NCBI GenBank assembly: GCA_914767715.1
Contig: OU612071.1
Span: 7,981,493 to 8,045,492 of the forward strand
Length of the DNA stretch: 64,000 bases
Source of the DNA: Membranipora membranacea
Lineage: Eukaryota; Bryozoa; Gymnolaemata; Cheilostomatida; Membraniporidae
Direction of reading: 5' to 3'
Part shown: positions 1 through 14,700 of the stretch, piece by piece
Layout of the letters: the number at the start of each line of letters is the position of its first letter
Position numbering within the stretch: the first letter of the stretch is position 1
Notes under the pieces: generated by a model
What the model was told of the DNA's origin: nothing
Seen by the model: the letters and a program-made list of their open reading frames with translations, nothing else
Databases searched by the model: none
Position numbers and translations under genes: made by a program

Positions 1-3000
1 CAAGCCCTTATATACCTCATTCAAATTCCAGAATATGGAGATTCTCGGATAACCTGGTGGCTTGTAACGCTGACTTGAAATTTACAAAAATATACCAATG
101 GAGGGTATCACGCTTTTTTTTCGCTCGGATCAAAAAATAGATTTGCTTCTAACCTACCTCATAAGGTGAAGCAACTCCTGCTCATTTCAGATCTGAAATC
201 CGTTTAGCTCTGAGGGTCTTTGTTCTCAGTCAGGGTCCGTCTTAACGAGGCTCACTTTTGCTCTAAAAAAACATGCCAAACGGCGGCAATAAAAAATTAA
301 AAGTTTGTCGCAATCATATCAAACTCAGACCAGTTCAAGCCCTTATATACCTCATTCAAAATCCAGAATATGGAGATTCTCGGATAACCTGGTGGCTTGT
401 AACGCTGACTTGAAATTTACAAAAATATACCAAGGGAGGGTATCACGCTTTTTTTTCGCTCGGATCAAAAAATAGATTTGCTTCTAACCTACCTCATAAG
501 GTGAAGCAACTCCTTCTCATTTCAGATCTGAAATCCGATTAGCTCTGAGGGTCTTTGTTCTCAGTCAGCGTCCGTCTTAACGAGGCTCACTTTTGCTCTA
601 AAAAAACATGCCAAACGGCGGCAATAAAAAATTAAAAGTTTGTCGCAATCATATCAAACTCAGACCAGTTCAAGCCCTTATATACCTCATTCAAAATCCA
701 GAATATGGAGATTCTCGGATAACCTGGTGGCTTGTAACGCCGACTTGAAATTAACAAAGATATACCAAGGGAGGGTATCACGCTTTTTTTTCGCTCGGAT
801 CAAAAAATAGATTTGCTTTTAACCTACCTCATAAGGTGAAGAAACTCCTGCTCATTTCAAATCTGAAATCCGTTTAGCTCTGAGGGTCTTTGTTCTCAGT
901 CAGCGTCCGTCTTAACGAGGCTCACTTTTGCTCTAAAAAAACATGCCAAATGGCAGCAATAAAAAATTAAAAGTTTGTCGCAATCATATCAAACTCAGAC
1001 CAGTCCAAGCCCTTATATACCTCATTCAAAATCCAGAATATGGAGATTCTCGGAAAACCTGGTGGCTTGTAACGCTGACTTGAAATTTACAAAAATATAC
1101 CAAGGGAGGGTATCACGCTTTTTTTTCGCTCGGATCAAAAAATAGATCTGCTTCTAACCTACCTCATGAGGTGAAGAAACTCCTGCTCATTTCAAATCTG
1201 AAATCCGGTTAGCTCTGAGGGTCTTTGTTCTCAGTCAGCGTCCGTCTTAACGAGGCTCACTTTTGCTCTAAAAAAAACATGCCAAACGGCGGCAATAAAA
1301 AATTAAAAATTTGTCGCAATCATATCAAACTCAGACCAGTTAGAGCCCTTATATACCTCATTCAAAATCCAGAATATGGAGATTTTCGGATAACCTGGTG
1401 GCTTGTAACGCTGACTTGAAATTTACAAAAATATACCAATGGAGGGTATCACGCTTTTTTTTCGCTCGGATCAAAAAATAGATTTGCTTCTAACCTACCT
1501 CATAAGGTGAAGCAACTCCTGCTCATTTCAGATCTGAAATCCGTTTAGCTCTGAGGGTCTTTGTTCTCAGTCAGCGTCCGTCTTCACGAGGCTCACTTTT
1601 GCTCTAAAAAAACATGCCAAACGGCGGCAATAAAAAATTAAAAGTTTGTCGCAATCATATCAAACTCAGACCAGTTCAAGCCCTTATATACCTCATTCAA
1701 AATCCAGAATATGGAGATTCTCGGATAGCCTGGTGGCTTGTAACGCTGACTTGAAATTTACAAAAATATACCAAGGGAGGGTATCACGCTTTTTTTTCGC
1801 TCGGATCAAAAAATAGATTTGCTTCTAACCTACCTCATAAGGCGAAGCAACTCCTGCTCATTTCAGATCTGAAATCCGTTTAGCTCTGAGGGTCTTTGTT
1901 CTCAGTCAGGGTCCGTCTTAACGAGGCTCACTTTTGCTCTAAAAAAACATGCCAAACGGCGGCAATAAAAAATTAAAAGTTTGTCGCAATCATATCAAAC
2001 TCAGACCAGTTCAAGCCCTTATATACCTCATTCAAAATCAAGAATATGGAGATTCTCGGATAACCTGGTGGCTTGTAACGCCGACTTGAAATTAACAAAG
2101 ATATACCAAGGGAGGGTATCACGCTTTTTTTTCGCTCGGATCAAAAAATAGATTTGCTTTTAACCTACCTCATAAGGTGAAGAAACTCCTGCTCATTTCA
2201 AATCTGAAATCCGTTTAGCTCTGAGGGTCTTTGTTCTCAGTCAGCGTCCGTCTTAACGAGGCTCACTTTTGCTCTAAAAAAACATGCCAAATGGCAGCAA
2301 TAAAAAATTAAAAGTTTGTCGCAATCATATCAAACTCAGACCAGTCCAAGCCCTTATATACCTCATTCAAAATCCAGAATATGGAGATTCTCGGAAAACC
2401 TGGTGGCTTGTAACGCTGACTTGAAATTTACAAAAATATACCAAGGGAGGGTATCACGCTTTTTTTTCGCTCGGATCAAAAAATAGATCTGCTTCTAACC
2501 TACCTCATGAGGTGAAGAAACTCCTGCTCATTTCAAATCTGAAATCCGGTTAGCTCTGAGGGTCTTTGTTCTCAGTCAGCGTCCGTCTTAACGAGGCTCA
2601 CTTTTGCTCTAAAAAAAACATGCCAAACGGCGGCAATAAAAAATTAAAAATTTGTCGCAATCATATCAAACTCAGACCAGTTAGAGCCCTTATATACCTC
2701 ATTCAAAATCCAGAATATGGAGATTTTCGGATAACCTGGTGGCTTGTAACGCTGACTTGAAATTTACAAAAATATACCAATGGAGGGTATCACGCTTTTT
2801 TTTCGCTCGGATCAAAAAATAGATTTGCTTCTAACCTACCTCATAAGGTGAAGCAACTCCTGCTCATTTCAGATCTGAAATCCGTTTAGCTCTGAGGGTC
2901 TTTGTTCTCAGTCAGCGTCCGTCTTCACGAGGCTCACTTTTGCTCTAAAAAAACATGCCAAACGGCGGCAATAAAAAATTAAAAGTTTGTCGCAATCATA

Positions 3001-5050
3001 TCAAACTCAGACCAGTTCAAGCCCTTATATACCTCATTCAAAATCCAGAATATGGAGATTCTCGGATAACCTGGTGGCTTGTAACGCTGACTTGAAATTT
3101 ACAAAAATATACCAAGGGAGGGTATCACGCTTTTTTCTCGCTCGGATGAAAAAATAGATTTGCTTCTAACCTACCTCATAAGGTGAAGCAACTCCTGCTC
3201 ATTTCAGATCTGAAATCCGTTTAGCTCTGAGGGTCTTTGTTCTCAGTCAGCGTCCGTCTTAACGAGGCTCACTTTTGCTCTAAAAAAACATGCCAAACGG
3301 CGGCAATAAAAAATTAAAAGTTTGTCGCAATCATATCAAACTCAGACCAGTTCAAGCCCTTATATACCTCATTCAAAATCCAGAATATGGAGATTCTCGG
3401 ATAACCTGGTGGCTTGTAACGCTGACTTGAAATTTACAAAAATATACCAAGGGAGGGTATCAAGCTTTTTTCTCGCTCGGATCAAAAAATAGATTTGCTT
3501 CTAACCTACCTCATAAGGTGAAGCAACTCCTGCTCATTTCAGATCTGAAATCCGTTTAGCTCTGAGGGTCTTTGTTCTCAGTCAGCGTCCGTCTTAACGA
3601 GGCTCACTTTTGCTCTAAAAAAAATGCCAAACGGCGGCAATAAAAAATTAAAAGTTTGTCGCAATCATATCAAACTCAGACCAGTTCAAGCCCTTATATA
3701 CCTCATTCAAAATCCAGAATATGGAGATTCTCGGAAAACCTGGTGGCTTGTAACGCTGACTTGAAATTTACAAAAATATACCAAGGGAGGGTATCACGCT
3801 TTTTTTTCGCTCGGATCAAAAAATAGATCTGCTTCTAACCTACCTCATGAGGTGAAGAAACTCCTGCTCATTTCAAATCTGAAATCCGGTTAGCTCTGAG
3901 GGTCTTTGTTCTCAGTCAGCGTCCGTCTTAACGAGGCTCACTTTTGCTCTAAAAAAAACATGCCAAACGGCGGCAATAAAAAATTAAAAATTTGTCGCAA
4001 TCATATCAAACTCAGACCAGTTAGAGCCCTTATATACCTCATTCAAAATCCAGAATATGGAGATTTTCGGATAACCTGGTGGCTTGTAACGCTGACTTGA
4101 AATTTACAAAAATATACCAATGGAGGGTATCACGCTTTTTTTTCGCTCGGATCAAAAAATAGATTTGCTTCTAACCTACCTCATAAGGTGAAGCAACTCC
4201 TGCTCATTTCAGATCTGAAATCCGTTTAGCTCTGAGGGTCTTTGTTCTCAGTCAGCGTCCGTCTTCACGAGGCTCACTTTTGCTCTAAAAAAACATGCCA
4301 AACGGCGGCAATAAAAAATTAAAAGTTTGTCGCAATCATATCAAACTCAGACCAGTTCAAGCCCTTATATACCTCATTCAAAATCCAGAATATGGAGATT
4401 CTCGGATAACCTGGTGGCTTGTAACGCTGACTTGAAATTTACAAAAATATACCAAGGGAGGGTATCACGCTTTTTTCTTGCTCGGATGAAAAAATAGATT
4501 TGCTTCTAACCTACCTCATAAGGTGAAGCAACTCCTGCTCATTTCAGGTCTGAAATCCGTTTAGCTCTGAGGGTCTTTGTTCTCAGTCAGCGTCCGTCTT
4601 AACGAGGCTCACTTTTGCTCTAAAAAAACATGCCAAACGGCGGCAATAAAAAATTAAAAGTTTGTCGCAATCATATCAAACTCAGACCAGTTCAAGCCCT
4701 TATATACCTCATTCAAAATCCAGAATATGGAGATTCTCGGATAACCTGGTGGCTTGTAACGCTGACTTGAAATTTACAAAAATATACCAAGGGAGGGTAT
4801 CAAGCTTTTTTCTCGCTCGGATCAAAAAATAGATTTGCTTCTAACCTACCTCATAAGGTGAAGCAACTCCTGCTCATTTCAGATCTGAAATCCGTTTAGC
4901 TCTGAGGGTCTTTGTTCTCAGTCAGCATCCGTCTTAACGAGGCTCACTTTTGCTCTAAAAAAAATGCCAAACGGCGGCAATAAAAAATTAAAAGTTTGTC
5001 GCAATCATATCAAACTCAGACCAGTTCAAGCCCTTATATACCTCATTCAA
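1..5050 (+). repeat. Block A: 4-monomer HOR, 1,340 bp, about 3.8 copies
   Basis: The diagnostic variant TATACCAATG occurs at 91, 1432, 2773 and 4113, spaced 1,340-1,341 bp. The variant CGGAAAACC recurs near 1,053, 2,393 and 3,733, and TCTTCACGAG near 1,581, 2,922 and 4,263. The copies are mosaics. The first two share a monomer with CCGACTTGAAATTAAC (about 740 and 2,081). The last two instead share monomers with TTTTTTCTCG or TTTTTTCTTG followed by GGATGAAA, and with ATCAAGCTTTTTTC (about 3,460 and 4,800). This fits successive unequal exchanges in register. Confidence 0.88.
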
Positions 5051-7399
5051 AATCCAGAATATGGAGATTCTCGGATAACCTGGTGGCTTGTAACGCTGAC
5101 TTGAAACTAACAAAAATATACCAAGGGAGGGTATCACGCTTTTTTTTCGCTCGGATCAAAAAATAGATTTGCTTCTAACCTACCTCATAAGGTGAAGCAA
5201 CTCCTGCACATTACAGATCTGAAATCCGTTTAGCTCTGAGGGTCTTTGTTCTCAGTCAGCGTCCGTCTTAACGAGGCTCACTTTTGCTCTAAAAAAACAT
5301 GCCAAACGGCGGCAATAAAAAATTAAAAGTTTGTCGCAATCATATCAAACTCAGACCAGTTCAAGCCCTTATATACCTCATTCAAAATCCAGAATATGGA
5401 GATTCTCGGATAACCTGGTGGCTTGTAACGCTGACTTGAAATTAACAAAAATATACCAAGGGAGGGTATCACGCTTTTTTTTCTCTCGGATCAAAAAATA
5501 GATTTGCTTCTAACCTACCTCATAAGGTGAAGCAACTCCTGCTCATTTCAGATCTGAAATCCGTTTAGCTCTGAGGGTCTTTGTTCTCAGTCAGCGTCCG
5601 TCTTAACGAGGCTCACTTTTGTTCTAAAAAAACATGCCAAACGGCGGCAATAAAAAATTGAAAAATTTGTCGCAATCATATCAAACTCAGACCAGTTCAA
5701 GCCCTTATATACCTCATTCAAAATCCAGAATATGGAGATTCTCGGATAACCTGGTGGCTTGTAACGCTGACTTGAAATTTACAAAAATATATCAAGGGAG
5801 GGTATCACGCTTTTTTTTCGCTCGGATCAAAAAATAGATTTGCTTCTAACCTACCTCATAAGGTGAAGCAACTCCTGCTCATTTCAGATCTGAAATCCGT
5901 TTAGCTCTGAGGGTCTTTGTTCTCAGTCAGCGTCCGTCTTAACGAGGCTCACTTTTGCTCTAAAAAACATGCCAAACGGCGGCAATAAAAAATTAAAAGT
6001 TTGTCGCAATCATATCAAACTCAGACCAGTTCAAGCCCTTATATACCTCATTCAAAATCCAGAATATGGAGATTCTCGGATAACCTGGTGGCTTGTAACG
6101 CTGACTTGAAATTTACAAAAATATACCAACGGAGGGTATCACGCTTTTTTTCGCTCGGATCAAAAAATAGATTTGCTTCTAACCTACCTCATAAGGTGAA
6201 GCAACTCCTGCTCATTTCAGATCTGAAATCCGTTTACCTCTGAGGGTCTTTGTTCTCAGTCAGCGTCCGTCTTAACGAGGCTCACTTTTGCTCTAAAAAA
6301 ACATGCCAAACGGCGGCAATAAAAAATTAAAAGTTTGTCGCAATCATATCAAACTCAGACCAGTTCAAGCCCTTATATACCTCATTCAAAATCCAGAATA
6401 TGGAGATTCTCGGATAACCTGGTGGCTTGTAACGCTGACTTGAAATTTACAAAAATATACTAAGGGAGGGTATCACGCTTTTTTTTTCGCTCGGATCAAA
6501 AAATAGATTTGCTTCTAACCTACCTCATAAGGTGAAGCAACTCCTGCTCATTTCAGATCTGAAATCCGTTTAGCTCTGAGGGTCTTTGTTCTCAGTCAGC
6601 GTCCGTCTTAACGAGGCTCACTTTTGCTCTGAAAAAACATGCCAAACGGCGGCAATAAAAAATTAAAAGTTTGTCGCAATCATATCAAACTCAGACCAGT
6701 TCAAGCCCTTATATACCTCATTCAAAATCCAGAATATGGAGATTCTCGGATAACCTGATGGCTTGTAACGCTGACTTGAAATTTACAAAAATATACCAAG
6801 GGAGGGTATCACGCTTTTTTTTCGCTCGGATCAAAAAATGGATTTGCTTCTAACCTACCTCATAAGGTGAAGCAACTCCTGCTCATTTCAGATCTGAAAT
6901 CCGTTTAGCTCTGAGGGTCTTTGTTCTCAGTCAGCGTCCGTCTTAACGAGGGTCACTTTTGCTCTAAAAAAACATGCCAAACGGCGGCAATAAAAAATTA
7001 AAAGTTTGTCGCAATCATATCAAACTCAGACCAGTTCAAGCCCTTATATACCTCATTCAAAATCCAGAATATGGAGATTCTCGGATAACCTGGTGGCTTG
7101 TAACGCTGACTTGAAATTTACAAAAATATACCAAGGGAGGGTATCACGCTTTTTTTTCGCTCGGATCAAAAAATAGATTTGCTTCTAACCTACCTCATAA
7201 GGTGAAGAAACTCCTGCTCATTTCAGATCCGAAATCCGTTTAGCTCTGAGGGTCTTTGTTCTCAGTCAGCGTCCGTCTTAACGAGGCTCACTTTTGCTCT
7301 AAAAAAACATGCCAAACGGCGGCAATAAAAAATTAAAAGTTTGTCGCAATCATATCAAACTCAGACCAGTTCAAGCCCTTATATACCTCATTCAAAATC
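5051..7399 (+). repeat. Block B: satellite monomers without a clear HOR
   Basis: About seven monomers here show mostly private changes. Examples are GTTCTAAAAAAACATG near 5,620, a T9 tract near 6,480, AACCTGATGG near 6,750 and GAGGGTCAC near 6,950. I found no shared variant series spaced at a whole multiple of the monomer. One base change near 5,660 (an extra A in the A/T-rich tract) opens an ATG frame of 67 codons at 5634-5837, which is a random consequence of that indel. Confidence 0.8.
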
Positions 7400-10300
7400 C
7401 AGAATATGGAGATTCTCGGATAACCTGGTGGCTTGTAACGCTGACTTGAAATTTACAAAAATATACCAAGGGAGGGTATCACGCTTTTTTTTCGCTCGGA
7501 TCAAAAAATAGATTTGCTTCTAACCTACCTCATAAGGTGAAGCAACTCGTGCTCATTTCAGATCTGCAAACCGTTTAGCTCTGAGGGTCTTTGTTCTCAG
7601 TCAGCGTCCGTCTTAACGAGGCTCACTTTTGCTCTAAAAAAACATGCCAAACGGCGGCAATAAAAAATTAAAAGTTTGTCGCAATCATATCAAACTCAGA
7701 CCAGTTCAAGCCCTTATATACCTCATTAAAAATCCAGAATATGGAGATTCTCGGATAACCTGGTGGCTTGTAACGCTGACTTGAAATTTACAAAAATATA
7801 CCAAGGGAGGGTATCACGCTTTTTTTTCGCTCGGATCAAAAAATAGATTTGCTTCTAACCTACCTCATAAGGTGAAGCAACTCCTGCTCATTTCAGATCT
7901 GAAATCCGTTTAGCTCTGAGGGTCTTTGTTCTCAGTCAGCGTCCGTCTTAACGAGGCTCACTTTTGCTCTAAAAAAACATGCCAAACGGCGGCAATAAAA
8001 AATTAAAAGTTTGTCGCAATCATATCAAACTCAGACCAGTTCAAGCCCTTATTTACCTCATTCAAAATCCAGAATATGGAGATTCTTGGATAACCTGGTG
8101 GCTTGTAACGCTGACTTGAAATTTACAAAAATATACCAAGGGAGGGTATCACGCTTTTTTTTCGCTCGGATCAAAAAATAGATTTGCTTCTAACCTACCT
8201 CATAAGGTGAAGCAACTCCTGCTCATTTCAGATCTGAAATCCGTTTAGCTCTGAGGGTCTTTGTTCTCAGTCAGCGTCCGTCTTAACGAGGCTCACTTTT
8301 GCTCTAAAAAAACATGCCAAACGGCGGCAATAAAAAATTAAACGTTTGTCGCAATCATATCAAACTCAGACCAGTTCAAGCCCTTATATACCTCATTCAA
8401 AATCCAGAATATGGAGATTCTCGGATAACCTGGTGGCTTGTAACGCTGACTTGAAATTTACAAAAATATACCAAGGGAGGGTATCACGCTTTTTGTTCGC
8501 TCGGATCAAAAAATAGATTTGCTTCTAACCTACCTCATCAGGTGAAGCAACTCCTGCTCATTTCAGATCTGAAATCCGTTTACCTCTGAGGGTCTTTGTT
8601 CTCAGTCAGCGTCCGTCTTAACGAGGCTCACTTTTGCTCTAAAAAAACATGCCAAACGGCGGCAATAAAAAATTAAAAGTTTGTCGCAATCATATCAAAC
8701 TCAGACCAGTTCAAGCCCTTATATACCTCATTCAAAATCCAGAATATGGAGATTCTCGGATAACCTGGTGGCTTGTAACGCTGACTTGAAATTAACAAAA
8801 ATATACCAATAGAGGGTATCACGCTTTTTTTTCGCTCGGATCAAAAAATAGATTTGCTTCTAACCTACCTCATAAGGTGAAGCAACTCCTGCTCATTTCA
8901 GATCCGAAATCCGTTTAGCTCTGAGGGTCTTTGTTCTCAGTCAGCGTCCGTCTTAACGAGGCTCACTTTTGCTCTAAAAAAACATGCCAAACGGCGGCAA
9001 TAAATAATTTAAAGTTTGTCGCAATCATATCAAACTCAGACCAGTTCAAGCCCTTATATACCTCATTCAAAATCCAGAATATGGAGATTCTCGGATAACC
9101 TGGTGGCTTGTAATGCTGACTGGAAATTTACAAAAATATACCAAGGGAGGGTATCACGCTTTTTTTATTGCTCGGATCAAAAAATAGATTTGCTTCTAAC
9201 CTACCTCATAAGGTGAAGCAACTCCTGCTCATTTCAGATCTGAAATCCGTTTAGCTCTGAGGGTCTTTGTTCTCAGTCAGCGTCCGTCTTAACGAGGCTC
9301 ACTTTTGCTCTAAAAAAACATGCCAAACGGCGGCAATAAAAAATTAAAAGTTTGTCGCGATCATATCAAACTCAGACCAGTTCAAGCCCTTATATACCTC
9401 ATTCAAAAGCCAGAATATGGAGATTCTTGGATAACCTGGTGGCTTGTAACGCTGACTTGAAATTTACAAAAATATACCAAGGGAGGGTATCACACATTTT
9501 TTTCGCTCGGATCAAAAAATAGATTTGCTTCTAACCTACCTCATAAGGTGAAGCAACTCCTGCTCATTTCAGATCTGAAATCCGTTTAGCTCTGAGGGTC
9601 TTTGTTCTCAGTCAGCGTCCGTCTTAACGAGGCTCACTTTTGCTCTAAAAAAACATGCCAAACGGCGGCAATAAAAAATTAAAAGTTTGTCGCAATCATA
9701 TCAAACTCAGACCAGTTCAAGCCCTTATATACCTCATTCAAAATCCAGAAGATGGAGATTCTCGGATAACCTGGTGGCTTGTAACGCTGACTTGAAATTT
9801 ACAAAAATATACCAAGGGAGGGTATCACGCTTTTTTTTCGCTCGGATCAAAAAATAGATTTGCTTCTAACCTACCTCTAAGGTGAAGCAACTCCTGCTCA
9901 TTTCAGATCTGAAATCCGTTTAGCTCTGAGGGTCTTTGTTCTCAGTCAGCGTCCGTCTTAACGAGGCTCACTTTTGCTCTAAAAAAACATGCCAAACGGC
10001 GGCAATAAAAAATTAAAAGTTTGTCGCAATCATATCAAACTCAGACCAGTTCAAGCCCTTATATACCTCATTCAAAATCCAGAATATGGAGATTCTCGGA
10101 TAACCTGGTGGCTTGTAACGCTGACTTGAAAGTTACAAAAATATACCAAGGGAGGGTATCACGCTTTTTTTTCGCTCGGATCAAAAAATAGATTTGCTTC
10201 TAACCTACCTCATAAGGTGAAGCAACTCCTGCTCATTTCAGATCCGAAATCCGTTTAGCTCTGAGGGTCTTTGTTCTCAGTCAGCGTCCGTCTTAACGAG

Positions 10301-11755
10301 GCTCACTTTTGCTCTAAAAAAACATGCCAAACGGCGGCAATAAATAATTAAAAGTTTGTCGCAATCATATCAAACTCAGACCAGTTCAAGCCCTTATATA
10401 CCTCATTCAAAATCCAGAATATGGAGATTCTCGGATAACCTGGTGGCTTGTAACGCTGACTTGAAATTTACAAAAATATACCAAGGGAGGGTATCACGCT
10501 TTTTTTATTGCTCGGATCAAAAAATAGATTTGCTTCTAACCTACCTCATAAGGTGAAGCAACTCCTGCTCATTTCAGATCTGAAATCCGTTTAGCTCTGA
10601 GGGTCTTTGTTCTCAGTCAGCGTCCGTCTTAACGAGGCTCACTTTTGCTCTAAAAAAACATGCCAAACGGCGGCAATAAAAAATTAAACGTTTGTCGCAA
10701 TCATATCAAACTCAGACCAGTTCAAGCCCTTATATACCTCATTCAAAATCCAGAATATGGAGATTCTCGGATAACCTGGTGGCTTGTAACGCTGACTTGA
10801 AATTTACAAAAATATACCAAGGGAGGGTATCGCGCTTTTTTTCCGCTCGGATCAAAAAATAGATTTGCTTCTAACCTACCTCATAAGGTGAAGCAACTCC
10901 TGCTCATTTCAGATCTGCAAACCGTTTAGCTCTGAGGGTCTTTGTTCTCAGTTAGCGTCCGTCTTAACGAGGCTCACTTTTGCTCTAAAAAAACATGCCA
11001 AACGGCGGCAATAAAAAATTAAAAGTTTGTCGCAATCATATCAAACTCAGACCAGTTCAAGCCCTTATATACCTCATTCAAAATCCAGAATATGGGGATT
11101 CTTGGATAACCTGGTGGCTTGTAACGCTGACTTGAAATTTACAAAAATATACCAAGGGAGGGTATCACGCTTTTTTTTCGCTCGGATCAAAAAATAGATT
11201 TGCTTCTAACCTACCTCATAAGGTGAAGCAACTCCTGCTCATTTCGGATCTGAAATCCGTTTAGCTCTGAGGGTCTTTGTTCTCAGTCAGCATCCGTCTT
11301 AACGAGGCTCACTTTTGCTCTAAAAAAACATGCCAAACGGCGGCAATAAAAAATTAAAAGTTTGTCGCAATCATATCGAACTCAGGCCAGTTCAAGCCCT
11401 TATGTACCTCATTCAAAATCCAGAATATGGAGATTCTCGGATAACCTGGTGGCTTGTAACGCTGACTTGAAATTTACAAAAATATACCAAGGGAGGGTAT
11501 CACGCTTTTTTTTCGCTCGGATCAAAAAATAGATTTGCTTCTAACCTACCTCATAAGGTGAAGCAACTCCTGCTCATTTCAGATCTGCAAACCGTTTAGC
11601 TCTGAGGGTCTTTGTTCTCAGTCAGCGTCCGTCTTAACGAGGCTCACTTTTGCTCTAAAAAAACATGCCAAACGGCGGCAATAAAAAATTAAAAGTTTGT
11701 CGCAATCATATCAAACTCAGACCAGTTCAAGCCCTTATATACCTCATTCAAAATC
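7400..11755 (+). repeat. Block C copy 1: 13-monomer unit, 4,356 bp
   Basis: A long series of rare variants in this segment is repeated 4,356 bp downstream in the same order: AGCAACTCGT (7541 and 11897), CATTAAAAATCC, CTTATTTACC, TTAAACGTTTG, TTTTTGTTCGC, CTCATCAGGTG, ACCAATAGAGG, TAATGCTGACTGG, CGCGATCATATC, ACACATTTTTTT, CAGAAGATGG, ACCTCTAAGG, GAAAGTTAC, GTATCGCGC, CAGTTAGCG, ATGGGGATTC and ATCGAACTCAGG. The left edge lies between about 7,230 and 7,541, where the two copies stop sharing variants, so the stated start is approximate. Confidence 0.92.
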
Positions 11756-14700
11756 CAGAATATGGAGATTCTCGGATAACCTGGTGGCTTGTAACGCTGA
11801 CTTGAAATTTACAAAAATATACCAAGGGAGGGTATCACGCTTTTTTTTCGCTCGGATCAAAAAATAGATTTGCTTCTAACCTACCTCATAAGGTGAAGCA
11901 ACTCGTGCTCATTTCAGATCTGCAAACCGTTTAGCTCTGAGGGTCTTTGTTCTCAGTCAGCGTCCGTCTTAACGAGGCTCACTTTTGCTCTAAAAAAACA
12001 TGCCAAACGGCGGCAATAAAAAATTAAAAGTTTGTCGCAATCATATCAAACTCAGACCAGTTCAAGCCCTTATATACCTCATTAAAAATCCAGAATATGG
12101 AGATTCTCGGATAACCTGGTGGCTTGTAACGCTGACTTGAAATTTACAAAAATATACCAAGGGAGGGTATCACGCTTTTTTTTCGCTCGGATCAAAAAAT
12201 AGATTTGCTTCTAACCTACCTCATAAGGTGAAGCAACTCCTGCTCATTTCAGATCTGAAATCCGTTTAGCTCTGAGGGTCTTTGTTCTCAGTCAGCGTCC
12301 GTCTTAACGAGGCTCACTTTTGCTCTAAAAAAACATGCCAAACGGCGGCAATAAAAAATTAAAAGTTTGTCGCAATCATATCAAACTCAGACCAGTTCAA
12401 GCCCTTATTTACCTCATTCAAAATCCAGAATATGGAGATTCTTGGATAACCTGGTGGCTTGTAACGCTGACTTGAAATTTACAAAAATATACCAAGGGAG
12501 GGTATCACGCTTTTTTTTCGCTCGGATCAAAAAATAGATTTGCTTCTAACCTACCTCATAAGGTGAAGCAACTCCTGCTCATTTCAGATCTGAAATCCGT
12601 TTAGCTCTGAGGGTCTTTGTTCTCAGTCAGCGTCCGTCTTAACGAGGCTCACTTTTGCTCTAAAAAAACATGCCAAACGGCGGCAATAAAAAATTAAACG
12701 TTTGTCGCAATCATATCAAACTCAGACCAGTTCAAGCCCTTATATACCTCATTCAAAATCCAGAATATGGAGATTCTCGGATAACCTGGTGGCTTGTAAC
12801 GCTGACTTGAAATTTACAAAAATATACCAAGGGAGGGTATCACGCTTTTTGTTCGCTCGGATCAAAAAATAGATTTGCTTCTAACCTACCTCATCAGGTG
12901 AAGCAACTCCTGCTCATTTCAGATCTGAAATCCGTTTACCTCTGAGGGTCTTTGTTCTCAGTCAGCGTCCGTCTTAACGAGGCTCACTTTTGCTCTAAAA
13001 AAACATGCCAAACGGCGGCAATAAAAAATTAAAAGTTTGTCGCAATCATATCAAACTCAGACCAGTTCAAGCCCTTATATACCTCATTCAAAATCCAGAA
13101 TATGGAGATTCTCGGATAACCTGGTGGCTTGTAACGCTGACTTGAAATTAACAAAAATATACCAATAGAGGGTATCACGCTTTTTTTTCGCTCGGATCAA
13201 AAAATAGATTTGCTTCTAACCTACCTCATAAGGTGAAGCAACTCCTGCTCATTTCAGATCCGAAATCCGTTTAGCTCTGAGGGTCTTTGTTCTCAGTCAG
13301 CGTCCGTCTTAACGAGGCTCACTTTTGCTCTAAAAAAACATGCCAAACGGCGGCAATAAATAATTAAAAGTTTGTCGCAATCATATCAAACTCAGACCAG
13401 TTCAAGCCCTTATATACCTCATTCAAAATCCAGAATATGGAGATTCTCGGATAACCTGGTGGCTTGTAATGCTGACTGGAAATTTACAAAAATATACCAA
13501 GGGAGGGTATCACGCTTTTTTTATTGCTCGGATCAAAAAATAGATTTGCTTCTAACCTACCTCATAAGGTGAAGCAACTCCTGCTCATTTCAGATCTGAA
13601 ATCCGTTTAGCTCTGAGGGTCTTTGTTCTCAGTCAGCGTCCGTCTTAACGAGGCTCACTTTTGCTCTAAAAAAACATGCCAAACGGCGGCAATAAAAAAT
13701 TAAAAGTTTGTCGCGATCATATCAAACTCAGACCAGTTCAAGCCCTTATATACCTCATTCAAAAGCCAGAATATGGAGATTCTTGGATAACCTGGTGGCT
13801 TGTAACGCTGACTTGAAATTTACAAAAATATACCAAGGGAGGGTATCACACATTTTTTTCGCTCGGATCAAAAAATAGATTTGCTTCTAACCTACCTCAT
13901 AAGGTGAAGCAACTCCTGCTCATTTCAGATCTGAAATCCGTTTAGCTCTGAGGGTCTTTGTTCTCAGTCAGCGTCCGTCTTAACGAGGCTCACTTTTGCT
14001 CTAAAAAAACATGCCAAACGGCGGCAATAAAAAATTAAAAGTTTGTCGCAATCATATCAAACTCAGACCAGTTCAAGCCCTTATATACCTCATTCAAAAT
14101 CCAGAAGATGGAGATTCTCGGATAACCTGGTGGCTTGTAACGCTGACTTGAAATTTACAAAAATATACCAAGGGAGGGTATCACGCTTTTTTTTCGCTCG
14201 GATCAAAAAATAGATTTGCTTCTAACCTACCTCTAAGGTGAAGCAACTCCTGCTCATTTCAGATCTGAAATCCGTTTAGCTCTGAGGGTCTTTGTTCTCA
14301 GTCAGCGTCCGTCTTAACGAGGCTCACTTTTGCTCTAAAAAAACATGCCAAACGGCGGCAATAAAAAATTAAAAGTTTGTCGCAATCATATCAAACTCAG
14401 ACCAGTTCAAGCCCTTATATACCTCATTCAAAATCCAGAATATGGAGATTCTCGGATAACCTGGTGGCTTGTAACGCTGACTTGAAAGTTACAAAAATAT
14501 ACCAAGGGAGGGTATCACGCTTTTTTTTCGCTCGGATCAAAAAATAGATTTGCTTCTAACCTACCTCATAAGGTGAAGCAACTCCTGCTCATTTCAGATC
14601 CGAAATCCGTTTAGCTCTGAGGGTCTTTGTTCTCAGTCAGCGTCCGTCTTAACGAGGCTCACTTTTGCTCTAAAAAAACATGCCAAACGGCGGCAATAAA

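Noticed and set aside
1225-1419. Open frames of 60-84 codons repeated every few monomers through both arms
   Set aside because: They translate satellite sequence, nearly all begin with TTG instead of ATG, and they exist only where an indel or substitution removes a stop. They follow monomer variants and show no protein features.
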